This document shows, piece after piece, positions 42,735-50,984 of a DNA stretch of 64,000 nucleotides. Below the pieces are notes generated by a model. That model worked only from the letters and a program-made list of their open reading frames with translations, made no database searches and was not told where the DNA came from. The translations under genes were made by a program, and so were the position numbers. The DNA is from Xenophilus sp003671765. Lineage in GTDB: Bacteria > Pseudomonadota > Gammaproteobacteria > Burkholderiales > Burkholderiaceae_C. The stretch lies in the NCBI GenBank assembly GCA_051414805.1, contig CP166702.1:124001-188000 (forward strand), given 5' to 3'. The first letter of the stretch is position 1. Every line of letters starts with the position of its first letter.

Positions 42735-43928
42735 TCAGCGGCCCGCCGGCTGCGGCCGCGTCAATGTGATAAGCGCGATCTCCGAAGGCGCGCCAAAGCG
42801 CTTCGGCGGGCCCCAGTAGCCCGTGCCGCGGCTCACGTAGACCCACATCTGCTGCAGCCGGTGCAACCCGGCCGTGAAGGGCTGCTGCAGCGGCACGAAC
42901 AGGTTCCAGGGAAAGAACTGGCCGCCGTGCGTGTGGCCCGAGAGCTGCAGCTGGAAGCCCGCCTCCGCCGCAGCCGGCGCGGTGCGCGGCTGGTGCGCCA
43001 GCAGTACCCGCGTGTGCACCAACGGCGGCGCGTCGCGCACCGCGCGCCGCGGGTCGCTGGCGTGCGCGGCGTCGAAATGGCCCGCGGTGTAGTCTGTCAC
43101 GCCGGCCACCACCAGCGCGCTCTCGAGGATCTCCTCGTCGGTCTGTGCACCGTGCACGTTGCGCGTCTGCAGCACCACGTGCTCGTTGAGCAGCACGCGC
43201 AGGCCCAGGCGCCGCAGCTCGTCGATCCAGGCATGGGCGCCGGCGTAGTACTCGTGGTTGCCGGTGACCACGAAGGTGCCGTGCCGTGCGCGCAGCTGGG
43301 CCAGCGGCGCGATGTGCTCGCGCAGCTCGGGCACCGTGCCGTCGACCAGGTCGCCGGTGATGGCCACCATGTCGGCGCCCAGGCCGTTCACCGTGTCGAC
43401 GATGCGCTGGATGTAGCGCTGGCGGATCGTCGGCCCGACGTGGATGTCGCTCAACTGCGCAATGGTGAAGCCGCGCAACTGCGAGGGCAGGCCCTCGATC
43501 GGTACTTCGACCCGCCGCACGGCCGCGGTGCGGCGCGCGTTGAAGAAGCCGACCGCCGACACTCCCGTGGCCAGCGCCACCGCGCCCAGCGCGCTCAGGC
43601 CCTGCCAGCGCGGCCAGTCGAGGGTGGCGCCGAAGGCCCGGCTGCCGCCCCAGGCCAGCAGCAACCCGGCATCGCGCGCCAGCGTCAGCAGCAGCAGCGA
43701 GGAGAACCAGCCCATCGACAGCAGGCCCAGCCACTGCAGCGCGGCGGGCCATCCGTGCTTCGGCCCGCGGCGGCGCAGGAAGGGCAGTGGCATGGTGGCC
43801 GCCGACACCACGAGCAGCGCCACGACGAGCGGCCAGCCCGTGGTCACGCCGGCCAGCGCCGGCACGAGGCGCAGGCCGATGAACACGTGGAGCAACGTGG
43901 TCAGCAGGGTCAGAGGGGCGAGCGGCAT
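42735..43928 (-). CDS. Membrane-anchored calcineurin-like metallophosphoesterase (YkuE/YaeI-like)
   Basis: The protein has 397 residues. Three or four N-terminal helices (about 5-130) precede a metallophosphoesterase domain with metal-binding motifs QLSDIHVGP (DxH), ITGDLVDG (GDxxD), GNHEYY (GNHE) and SGHTHGGQFFPW (GHTH). Such proteins hydrolyse phosphomonoesters or act on lipid or UDP-sugar pyrophosphates in some homologues; substrate here is open. The start is uncertain: no clear ribosome-binding site precedes the ATG at 43928, and the frame is open further upstream. Confidence 0.87.
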   Translation of the reverse strand: MPLAPLTLLTTLLHVFIGLRLVPALAGVTTGWPLVVALLVVSAATMPLPFLRRRGPKHGWPAALQWLGLLSMGWFSSLLLLTLARDAGLLLAWGGSRAFGATLDWPRWQGLSALGAVALATGVSAVGFFNARRTAAVRRVEVPIEGLPSQLRGFTIAQLSDIHVGPTIRQRYIQRIVDTVNGLGADMVAITGDLVDGTVPELREHIAPLAQLRARHGTFVVTGNHEYYAGAHAWIDELRRLGLRVLLNEHVVLQTRNVHGAQTDEEILESALVVAGVTDYTAGHFDAAHASDPRRAVRDAPPLVHTRVLLAHQPRTAPAAAEAGFQLQLSGHTHGGQFFPWNLFVPLQQPFTAGLHRLQQMWVYVSRGTGYWGPPKRFGAPSEIALITLTRPQPAGR

Positions 43929-44020
43929 GGGCGGGTTGATTGCTGCAGCGCAGCATACGACGATTGTCTTTTTGCTGCAGGGCAGGGACGGGCGACCGGA
44001 TTGTGGGAAACCGGCTGCCG

Positions 44021-44090
44021 TCACTATGAAAATGATAGCTGCCTTCGCAGGCTGGATGAGCGCTGGACGCCGATCCGGCCCGTGAATCCG
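44021..44090. repeat. Family A intergenic repeat, copy 7 (reverse orientation, degenerate)
   Basis: The core-like ACTATGAAAATGATAGC (44023-44039) is followed by GCTGGATGAGCGCTGGACGCCGATCC and GGCCCG. It lies upstream of the metallophosphoesterase gene. Confidence 0.55.
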
Positions 44091-44174
44091 GCGCGCCGTG
44101 CGGCGGGTTGCGCTCCGTGCGGACCGGCCGTGCAAGCGGGAAATCCCGGATCGGAAACGACCGGCCGCAGAGCC

Positions 44175-44579
44175 TCACTCAATGGCGAAAGCCAGCACCA
44201 CCGCGCCTAAGGCCAGTATGCCGAGCCCGAGCAGGAACACGCTCTCGGCCCAGCCTTCGAAGCGTTGCGGCCGACCCGCGCGACGGCTGCGCATCGACAT
44301 GAAGGACAGCACGGCGCTGGCGAGGAACATCAGCGCGTCGACCGCCAGCAGCTTGTCGAGCACCACGCGCGAGTGGCCGCCCTGGCGCAGATGGCCGATC
44401 GACAGCACCGTCATGCACACCCCGATCATCGTGGCCGAGGTCGGCAGGATGTGGGCCGACAGCCCGCGCGGCGGCGGCTCGGCGGCTGCAGCTGCCGGCG
44501 TGTCGACGCTGCGCGTCACCGCACGCAGATGGCCGGGTGGCTTCGACGGAGCCGGCCCGCCCGGGCGTCGCGGCAGCAT
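44175..44579 (-). CDS. Small three-helix membrane protein
   Basis: The protein has 134 residues if it starts at 44579, but the first 50 residues are Pro/Ala-rich and the start is uncertain. Predicted membrane helices are MIGVCMTVLSIGHL, LLAVDALMFLASAVLSFM and SVFLLGLGILALGAVVLAFAI. A basic loop MRSRRAGRPQRFEGWAE separates the last two. I do not recognise a named family beyond small hypothetical membrane proteins of Burkholderiales. Confidence 0.6.
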   Translation of the reverse strand: MLPRRPGGPAPSKPPGHLRAVTRSVDTPAAAAAEPPPRGLSAHILPTSATMIGVCMTVLSIGHLRQGGHSRVVLDKLLAVDALMFLASAVLSFMSMRSRRAGRPQRFEGWAESVFLLGLGILALGAVVLAFAIE

Positions 44580-44621
44580 CGGTGGACGCGCTCGGGGCGG
44601 GCCTGTGGTCAGCCGGCGGGT

Positions 44622-45128
44622 TCAGCGCGCCGTGGGCGCCGCGCCGTTGCTGGCCATGTCGGTGCCGGCCGGGAACAGGAACAGCGCCTTGGCGGGGCCC
44701 GTGCCGTTCACGGTGATCTCCTGCTGCAGCGTCTGGCCGGCCAGCGTGGCGTCGACCTGGTAGCGGCCCTTGTCGAGCCGCGCCACCATGAAGGGGCCGT
44801 GCGCGTCGACGCGGTCGAGCACGACGGCGCCGGTCTCGGCGTTGCGCACGGTCACGCGCACATCGGCGGCGAAGTCGGCCTTCTGGTGGTCCTTGATCGC
44901 GAACTCGAAGCTCGCGGGCCAGCGCGGCTCCACGGTCTCCATGAGCTGGGCTTCGTCGTGGCCGATGCCGCCGCTCATGTATTCGACGCCGGCCCGGCTC
45001 ATCTGGATCGGCGGGTTGTAGGTCGCGCCCTGGGCCGCGGTGGAGGCGCCGAGCGCACCGAAGAGCGCGCCCGCGCACAGCAGGAGGGTGCCCACGACAG
45101 GGCGTGCATGGGAAAACTTGCGAGCCAT
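44622..45128 (-). CDS. Secreted protein with carboxypeptidase-regulatory-like fold, paralogue 1
   Basis: The protein has 168 residues, with AAGGA before the ATG. It has a signal peptide to about residue 35 (ASTAAQGA). The mature part starts YNPPIQMSRAGVEYMSGGIGHDEAQLMETVEPRWPASFEFAI and contains an Ig-like domain ending in GPFMVARLDKGRYQVDATLAGQTLQQEITV, similar to carboxypeptidase regulatory domains. It is clearly paralogous to the gene at 45263-45760. Function unknown. The pair is transcribed in the same direction. Confidence 0.82.
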   Translation of the reverse strand: MARKFSHARPVVGTLLLCAGALFGALGASTAAQGATYNPPIQMSRAGVEYMSGGIGHDEAQLMETVEPRWPASFEFAIKDHQKADFAADVRVTVRNAETGAVVLDRVDAHGPFMVARLDKGRYQVDATLAGQTLQQEITVNGTGPAKALFLFPAGTDMASNGAAPTAR

Positions 45129-45262
45129 GATGGATTCCTTTCGTTCGGGTTCGGTGGCCGGGGCGATGAACGAACAGGGCGGCGACCACGGGACCGACTG
45201 TGGCCCGCGCGCCTTAGGAATCGCTTAAAGAAGATCGAGGCGCCCAGCCGGCGCCGCGGCGC

Positions 45263-45760
45263 CTACTTGCCCTGCGCGAGCGCCTGGCGCGGCACCGTGG
45301 CGGCCGCCATGTCGAAGTTCGACGGCCACAGGAACAGCGCGCGGCCCGGCACGCCCAGGGCCACGTTCACCGTCTGCGTGAGCGTGAGGTTGCCTAGCGT
45401 GGCCTGCACGTCGTAGGTGCCCGGCTCCAGGCGCGCGAGCATGAAGGGGCCGTTGGAGGCGGCCTGCATCACCTCGGCGCCGGTGTACTTGTCGATCACC
45501 TTCACGGCGACCGACTCGGGGAACTGCCCGCGCGGACCGCGCGAGACCGCGAACTCGAAGGTGGCGGCCCAGCGCGGCGCCACCGTCTCCATGAACGCGA
45601 TCTCGTCCTTGTTCTTGCCCCCGCACATGAACTCCACGCCCTGTGGCGCCATCTGGATCGGCGGGTTCGCCGTCACCGCGTGCGCGGCGGACGACAGGCC
45701 CAGGGCGGCAGCGCCCAGCGCCAGGGCGGCAGCGGGGCAGGACAGGGGAAACAGCTTCAT
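45263..45760 (-). CDS. Secreted protein with carboxypeptidase-regulatory-like fold, paralogue 2
   Basis: The protein has 165 residues. It has a signal peptide to about residue 28 (SSAAHA). The mature part NPPIQMAPQGVEFMCGGKNKDEIAFMETVAPRWAATFEFAV matches its neighbour at about half the positions, and the GPFMLARLEPGTYDVQATLGNLTLTQTVNV domain follows. A duplication in place is the likely origin. The function is unknown; conserved NPPIQM and METVxPRW motifs could mark a ligand or partner site. Confidence 0.82.
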   Translation of the reverse strand: MKLFPLSCPAAALALGAAALGLSSAAHAVTANPPIQMAPQGVEFMCGGKNKDEIAFMETVAPRWAATFEFAVSRGPRGQFPESVAVKVIDKYTGAEVMQAASNGPFMLARLEPGTYDVQATLGNLTLTQTVNVALGVPGRALFLWPSNFDMAAATVPRQALAQGK

Positions 45761-45857
45761 GGCGGTGGAGATCCTCGGCAGGTCGGAAAGCGGGCACGAA
45801 TGCGCCGCGCCGATTCTGTTTAGCAAGAGTCGGGCGCACCTTATCGTTTACGCGAAC

Positions 45858-45905
45858 GCTCTCTTTTTGATAGCTGCCCGTGCCCGCCCAGTGGGCGCTT
45901 CCGCC
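45858..45905. repeat. Family A intergenic repeat, copy 8 (reverse orientation)
   Basis: The core-like GCTCTCTTTTTGATAGC (45858-45874) is followed by TGCCCGCCCAGTGGGCGCTT. The left arm of the core is degenerate. Confidence 0.55.
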
Positions 45906-46046
45906 TTCTTGTCACAAGAAGTTGACGATTTCGCTGGGGCGCTCGACGGCGAGCGGCGCGCCGGCACCCGGGCACGGCCGCGGTGCATCGCCGCCCCAAG
46001 GCGCCCGCCGACAGCGCAGGGTGTGCACTTGCGCGAGCATCGGGGC

Positions 46047-46832
46047 ATGAAGATCGCGACCTTCAACGTCAACGGCGTGAACGGGCGGCTGCCGCGGGTG
46101 CTCGAGTGGCTCGATGCGGCGCAGCCCGACGTCGCCTGCCTGCAGGAACTCAAGGCGCCCGACGCGCGCTTTCCTGCCGCCGCCTTCGCGGAGGCCGGCT
46201 ACGGCGCCCTCTTCCACGGCCAGCCCAGCTGGAACGGCGTTGCCATCCTGGCGCGTGGCCAGGTGCCGCTCGAGACCGGCCGTGGCCTGCCCGACGCGCC
46301 GCCGGGCGACACGCAGGCGCGCTACCTCGAGGCGGTGGTCGACGGCGTGACCATCGGCTGCCTGTACCTGCCCAACGGCAACCCCCAGCCGGGGCCCAAG
46401 TTCGACTACAAGCTCGCCTGGTTCGAGCGCTTCAACGCGCACGCGAAGCGCCTGCTGGCGGGCGGCCTGCCGACCGTGCTGGCGGGCGACTTCAACGTCG
46501 TGCCCACCGATTTCGATATCTACAACCCCGCCTCTTGGCAGGACGACGCCCTGCTGCAGCCGGAAAGTCGCGCCGCCTGGGAGCGCCTGCTGGACCAGGG
46601 CTGGACCGACGCCATCCGCGCCCTGCACCCCGACGAGCGCATCTACACCTTCTGGGACTACTGGCGCCAACGCTGGCCACGCAACGCCGGCCTGCGCATC
46701 GACCACCTGCTGCTCAGCCCCGACCTGCGGCCCGCGCTGCGCGCCGCCGGCGTGGACCGCGAGGTGCGCGGCCAGCCCGGCGCCAGCGACCACGCGCCCG
46801 CCTGGGTCGAGCTGGCGCTGCCCCGTGCCTGA
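46047..46832 (+). CDS. xthA: Exodeoxyribonuclease III-like AP endonuclease
   Basis: The protein has 261 residues, the usual length for XthA. EEP motifs are in order: MKIATFNVNGVNGRLPRVLEW, Glu in CLQELKAPD, YLPNGNPQPGPKFDYKL, LAGDFNVVPTDFDI, FWDYWRQRWPRNAGLRIDHLLLS and SDHAPAWVEL. It cuts abasic sites and degrades from 3' ends in duplex DNA in base excision repair. Start at MKIATFN is the family standard. It appears monocistronic, preceded by a family A repeat. Confidence 0.93.
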   Translation: MKIATFNVNGVNGRLPRVLEWLDAAQPDVACLQELKAPDARFPAAAFAEAGYGALFHGQPSWNGVAILARGQVPLETGRGLPDAPPGDTQARYLEAVVDGVTIGCLYLPNGNPQPGPKFDYKLAWFERFNAHAKRLLAGGLPTVLAGDFNVVPTDFDIYNPASWQDDALLQPESRAAWERLLDQGWTDAIRALHPDERIYTFWDYWRQRWPRNAGLRIDHLLLSPDLRPALRAAGVDREVRGQPGASDHAPAWVELALPRA

Positions 46833-46982
46833 GGTCACGCCGGCCGGCGCGGCGGCCTACGGCGGCATGCGGCCCGGGTCCTCGTGACGCGCCAGCGGCT
46901 TGCGGAAGAATCGACGCATCCGCAGGCGCCGCGGGCCCATCGAGCCCGCGCGCCCCGCGACCCTCATGAAGAAGAGATGCCC

Positions 46983-47294
46983 ATGAATCCCTTGCAAGAC
47001 CCCGTCGACCTGGCCGACCCCAGCGTGCCCGCCGCAACCCCTCGCAAGCCCTGGCTGCAGGCCTTGAAGGAGGCGGACGCCAAGCGCCCCGACTTCCCCG
47101 GCGAGCACGCCATCGTGCTGGGCGTCGGCGTGCTGCTGCTGCTCTCCTCGGGGCGCAGCCGCTCCGTCATCGGCAAGCTGGCCAAGGCAGCGGCCGGCGG
47201 TGCGCTCATCGGTCGCGCGGCCAGCGGCACCGGCGGCGTCGCGCGGCTGGCGCAGACCATCAACACCTTCGCCAGCAAGCTGCCGCTGCGCTGA
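46983..47294 (+). CDS. Small hypothetical protein with one hydrophobic helix
   Basis: The protein has 103 residues. After a soluble Pro/Asp-rich N-terminus (NPLQDPVDLADPSVPAATPRKPWLQALKEADAKRPDFPGE) comes a single helix HAIVLGVGVLLLLSS and then a Lys/Arg-containing small-residue helix (SVIGKLAKAAAGGALIGRAASGTGGVARLAQTINTF). It resembles phage-holin-like or membrane-associated hypothetical proteins of Comamonadaceae. Function unknown. An ATG six bases upstream is possible. Confidence 0.65.
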   Translation: MNPLQDPVDLADPSVPAATPRKPWLQALKEADAKRPDFPGEHAIVLGVGVLLLLSSGRSRSVIGKLAKAAAGGALIGRAASGTGGVARLAQTINTFASKLPLR

Positions 47295-47432
47295 ATCGGC
47301 CGGCGGCGCGCTGCGCAGCGCAGGCCGCCTCACGCAGATCGTCACGAACGCGACGAGTTCGGCGCCAGCGCTCGTCCGGCGCGGGCCGGCGGCCGGTTGC
47401 ACTTCGTGCCTTCGAGTCTTCGCGCGGCAAAG

Positions 47433-47463
47433 AAAAAGCCCGTCACCGAGAGGTGACGGGCTT
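47433..47463 (-). terminator. Rho-independent terminator
   Basis: On the minus strand, AGCCCGTCACC-tctc-GGTGACGGGCT is followed by TTTTCTTT, 48 bases after the end of the gene at 47511-47882. Confidence 0.85.
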
Positions 47464-47510
47464 CGTGCAGCGCGCCTGCACGGGCAGGCCGTGCAGTGGC
47501 GAGCAGCCGA

Positions 47511-47882
47511 TCAGAACAGCTCGGGTGCGCGTGCGGCGGCGCGGGCTTCTGCACGCACTTCGGCGCGGTCGCGTTGGCCGGCCAGGGCCAGCACGCCTTG
47601 CTGTGCGCCGTCACCGTAGATGTTGCCGGCGCGGGCGGTGGCGACCGCTTCGTTGCGCAGGTCGGCGCGGGCCAGCGCCGAGGTGCGGGCCGGCGTCACG
47701 CCGGCCTGGGCCACGTCACCGTACACGTTGCCGGCACGGGCGATCTGCGCGCCTTCGGCGGCCACTTCGGCGCGGGTGCGCACGGAGTTCACGGTCTGCA
47801 CGCCTTGGTAGGTTTCGGCCGATGCGCTGGCGACGCCGAGCACCGAGAGAACGATCGCGCCGAGGATTTGAGAGGTCTTCAT
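47511..47882 (-). CDS. Secreted repeat-containing small protein (DUF4148-like)
   Basis: The protein has 123 residues, with AAGGAAACTG before the ATG. Signal peptide to about residue 22 (ASASA). The mature part is made of related blocks: RTRAEVAAEGAQIARAGNVYGDVAQAGVTPAR, then ALARADLRNEAVATARAGNIYGDGAQQGVLA, then RDRAEVRAEARAAARAPELF. The pattern R-A-(E/D)-(V/L)-xx-E and ARAGN(V/I)YGD repeat two or three times. This matches the small secreted DUF4148-type proteins abundant in Burkholderiales. Function is unknown. The last residue of the final repeat block ends the protein. Confidence 0.78.
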   Translation of the reverse strand: MKTSQILGAIVLSVLGVASASAETYQGVQTVNSVRTRAEVAAEGAQIARAGNVYGDVAQAGVTPARTSALARADLRNEAVATARAGNIYGDGAQQGVLALAGQRDRAEVRAEARAAARAPELF

Positions 47883-48200
47883 GACAGTTTCCTTCGAAGT
47901 CAGTGGATGAATTTCGAACCGGTATCGGGGGGCGCCGTCCTGGCCGAAGTTCTTTTTTTTCGGCTGGGGCGGCCACCGCAGCGGGCCTGGCTCACCCAGA
48001 GCAACCGTCGAACCTTGGAGTGGTTGTTGTCGGCTGCTGCTCTGTTGGAATGAATTGTGCGCCGCGAAATAAGTAAAAACCCGCATGCCCGCGAGCCAGT
48101 GCGTTCACGGTATCGAAACAATCAGGGCATCTCGGCTGACATGGGCGGCCCATCAGCCCATCGGCCGGTGCGCCGGATGGCGTCCGCCCGACGCCGTCCC
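47883..48200. other. Gene-free spacer upstream of the 47511-47882 gene
   Basis: The spacer between gyrB and this gene is 383 bases in all, and its right end holds the gyrB terminator. The remainder shows a T-run (47953-47960) and no ORF, repeat or RNA structure that I can support. It must hold the promoter of the secreted-protein gene. Confidence 0.6.
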
Positions 48201-48233
48201 AAAAGAAAAACGCCACCCGAAAGGGGTGGCGTT
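48201..48233 (-). terminator. Rho-independent terminator of gyrB
   Basis: On the minus strand, AACGCCACCCC-ttt-CGGGTGGCGTT runs into TTTCTTTT, 33 bases after the gyrB stop codon. Confidence 0.88.
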
Positions 48234-48265
48234 GCCTGGGTGTTGGCCGCAAGCGTGGCGCGGAC

Positions 48266-50875
48266 TCAAACGTCGATGTTGGCTGCCCTGAGCGCGTTCG
48301 TCTCGATGAACTCCCGCCGCGGCTCAACCTCGTCGCCCATGAGCATGGTGAACACGCGGTCGGCCTCGATGGCGTCGTCGATCTGCACCTTGAGCAGGCG
48401 GCGCACCTCGGGGTCCATCGTCGTTTCCCACAGCTGCTCGGGGTTCATCTCGCCCAGGCCCTTGTAGCGCTGGCGCGCGGTGGTGCGTTCGGCCTCGGAG
48501 AGCAGCCACAGCATGGCGCTGCGGAAGTCGCTCACCTTCTCTTCCTTGGCCTTGTCGCCCTCGCCGCGGCGGGCGGTGGCGCCGTCGCCCAGCAGGCCGC
48601 GGAAGGTATTGGCGGCTTCGGCCAGCGCGGCGTAGTCGGCGCCGTGCACGAAGTCCTGCGTGATGACGCTGGACTTGATGTTGCCGTGGTGGCGGCGGCT
48701 GATGCGCAGCAAGGGCTTGTCGGAGCGGGTGTCGAACTCGCTCGCGACTTCGGCCGGCGCGCCGTTGGTGGTCAGCTCGCGCAGCTTGGCCTGCAGGGCC
48801 ACGGCCGAGGCTTCGGCCGCCGCGGTGGTGTCGAGGTCGAGCGACACGCCGTCGGCAATCGCACGCAGCGCCTCGGCGTCCATGAAGACGCCCAGCCGGG
48901 CGATCACGGCCTCGGCCAGCTGGTGCTTGCGCGCCAGCTCGTCCAGGGTCTCGCCGGCGAGCGTCTGCGGGTGGGCGCCGCCGGTATTCACGCTGGCGTC
49001 CTTGAGCGCCACGCGCAGCAGGAAGGCGTCGAGCGCCGGGCCGTCCTTGAGGTACTGCTCTTCCTTGCCGACCTTGACCTTGTACAGCGGCGGCTGCGCG
49101 ATGTAGATGTGGCCGCGCTCGACCAGCTCGGGCATCTGGCGGTAGAAGAAGGTCAGCAGCAGCGTGCGGATGTGGGCGCCGTCGACGTCGGCGTCGGTCA
49201 TGATGATGATGCGGTGGTAGCGCAGCTTGGCGACGTTGAAGTCGTCCGCGCCGTTGCCCCCCGTGGCGCCCGCGTTGCCGATGCCCGTGCCCAGCGCGGT
49301 GATGAGCGTGACGATTTCGTTGCTGGTCAGCAGCTTCTCGTAGCGCGCCTTCTCCACGTTGAGGATCTTGCCGCGCAGCGGCAGGATCGCCTGGAACTTG
49401 CGATCGCGTCCCTGCTTGGCGGAACCGCCGGCGGAGTCGCCCTCCACCAGGTAGATCTCGCACAGGGCGGGGTCCTTCTCCTGGCAGTCGGCCAGCTTGC
49501 CGGGCAGGCCCATGCCGTCGAGCACGCCCTTGCGGCGCGTCATCTCGCGGGCCTTGCGCGCGGCCTCGCGGGCGCGGGCGGCCTCGACGATCTTGCCGCA
49601 GATGATCTTGGCGTCCTGCGGGCGCTCCTGCAGGTAGTCGCCCAGCAGGCGGCCGACGATGTCCTCGACCGGCGCGCGCACCTCGCTGGAGACGAGCTTG
49701 TCCTTGGTCTGGCTCGAGAACTTGGGCTCGGGCACCTTCACGCTCAGCACGCAGGTCAGGCCTTCGCGCATGTCGTCGCCGGTGACCTCGACCTTGGCCT
49801 TCTTGGCCAGCTCGTTCTCTTCGATGTACTTGTTGATGACGCGGGTCATCGCGGCGCGCAGACCCGTGAGGTGGGTGCCGCCGTCGCGCTGCGGGATGTT
49901 GTTGGTGAAGCACAGCACGCTCTCGTTGTAGCTGCTGTTCCACTGCATCGACACCTCGACGCCGATGTGCGTGCCGGGGATGCCGCCGTAGGTGTCGGCC
50001 GGCTTCTCGCCCGAGGCGTAGAAGGGCGTCGGGTGCAGGACCGTCTTGCCCTTGTTGATGAACTCGACGAAGCCCTTCACGCCGCCGGCCCCGGAGAAGT
50101 CGTCTTCCTTGCCGCTGCGCTCATCCACCAGGCGGATGCGCACGCCGTTGTTCAGGAAGGACAGCTCGCGCAGGCGCTTGGAGAGGATCTCGTAGTGGAA
50201 ATCGTTGTTCTCCTTGAAGATCTCGGTGTCGGGCAGGAAGTGCACCTCGGTGCCGCGCTTCTCGGTCTCGCCGGTGATCTTCATGGGCGAGACCTCCACG
50301 CCGTCGACCACCTCGACGATGCGGTTCTGCACGAAGCCCTTGCTGAACTCCAGCACGTGCACCTTGCCCTCGCGCCGCACCGTCAGGCGCAGCATCTTCG
50401 ACAGCGCGTTCACGCACGACACACCCACGCCGTGCAGGCCGCCCGAGACCTTGTAGCTGTTCTGGTTGAACTTGCCGCCGGCGTGCAGCTCGGTCAGCGC
50501 GATCTCGGCCGCCGAGCGCTTGGGCTCGTGCTTGTCGTCCATCTTGATCCCGGTCGGGATGCCGCGGCCGTTGTCGGTCACGCTGATGGAGTTGTCGGTG
50601 TGGATGGTGACGACGATGTCGTCGCAGTAGCCGGCCAGCGCCTCGTCGATGGAGTTGTCGACCACCTCGAACACCAGGTGGTGCAGGCCGGTGCCGTCGG
50701 AGGTGTCGCCGATGTACATGCCGGGCCGCTTGCGCACTGCTTCCAGGCCTTCCAGGATCTGGATCGAGCCCTCGCCGTAGCCGTCGCCGGTCACCTCGAT
50801 CGGGATCGCGTTGTCGATCTCGGGCTCGTACACCGGTTCGGTCTTGGGCTCTTGGGGCTGGTTGGTATCGCTCAT
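48266..50875 (-). CDS. gyrB: DNA gyrase subunit B
   Basis: The protein has 869 residues. The GHKL ATPase domain (IQILEGLEAVRKRPGMYIGD; VDNSIDEALAG; GGLHGVGVS) is followed by the transducer domain and the TOPRIM domain with LVEGDSAGGSAKQGRDRKFQAILPLRGKILNVEKARYEKL and MTDADVDGAHIRTLLLTFFYRQ. The proteobacterial insert in the TOPRIM region accounts for the length over 800. It introduces negative supercoils with GyrA (not in the window). It is downstream of dnaN on the minus strand, the usual order near oriC; recF is absent between them. Confidence 0.98.
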   Translation of the reverse strand: MSDTNQPQEPKTEPVYEPEIDNAIPIEVTGDGYGEGSIQILEGLEAVRKRPGMYIGDTSDGTGLHHLVFEVVDNSIDEALAGYCDDIVVTIHTDNSISVTDNGRGIPTGIKMDDKHEPKRSAAEIALTELHAGGKFNQNSYKVSGGLHGVGVSCVNALSKMLRLTVRREGKVHVLEFSKGFVQNRIVEVVDGVEVSPMKITGETEKRGTEVHFLPDTEIFKENNDFHYEILSKRLRELSFLNNGVRIRLVDERSGKEDDFSGAGGVKGFVEFINKGKTVLHPTPFYASGEKPADTYGGIPGTHIGVEVSMQWNSSYNESVLCFTNNIPQRDGGTHLTGLRAAMTRVINKYIEENELAKKAKVEVTGDDMREGLTCVLSVKVPEPKFSSQTKDKLVSSEVRAPVEDIVGRLLGDYLQERPQDAKIICGKIVEAARAREAARKAREMTRRKGVLDGMGLPGKLADCQEKDPALCEIYLVEGDSAGGSAKQGRDRKFQAILPLRGKILNVEKARYEKLLTSNEIVTLITALGTGIGNAGATGGNGADDFNVAKLRYHRIIIMTDADVDGAHIRTLLLTFFYRQMPELVERGHIYIAQPPLYKVKVGKEEQYLKDGPALDAFLLRVALKDASVNTGGAHPQTLAGETLDELARKHQLAEAVIARLGVFMDAEALRAIADGVSLDLDTTAAAEASAVALQAKLRELTTNGAPAEVASEFDTRSDKPLLRISRRHHGNIKSSVITQDFVHGADYAALAEAANTFRGLLGDGATARRGEGDKAKEEKVSDFRSAMLWLLSEAERTTARQRYKGLGEMNPEQLWETTMDPEVRRLLKVQIDDAIEADRVFTMLMGDEVEPRREFIETNALRAANIDV

Positions 50876-50928
50876 GTGTGCAATCGTCCTCGGTCGGTTT
50901 CCCTGTTCTTCTTCTGCTCTTGAAAGAC

Positions 50929-50952
50929 AAAACCCGCGGAAACCCGCGGGGT
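50929..50952 (-). terminator. Probable terminator between dnaN and gyrB
   Basis: On the minus strand, CCCGCGG-gttt-CCGCGGG is followed by TTTTGT. It lies about 35 bases after the dnaN stop, with a family A core between. gyrB may therefore have its own promoter downstream. Confidence 0.6.
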
Positions 50953-50965
50953 GCCTGCGCGAGAC

Positions 50966-50982
50966 GCTATCTTTTCGATAGC
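50966..50982. repeat. Family A palindrome core, copy 9
   Basis: The core is GCTATCTTTTCGATAGC, two bases beyond the dnaN stop. Only the core is recognisable; the CGCCCGTCC block is missing. It lies between the dnaN stop and the candidate terminator. Confidence 0.65.
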
Positions 50983-50984
50983 GG

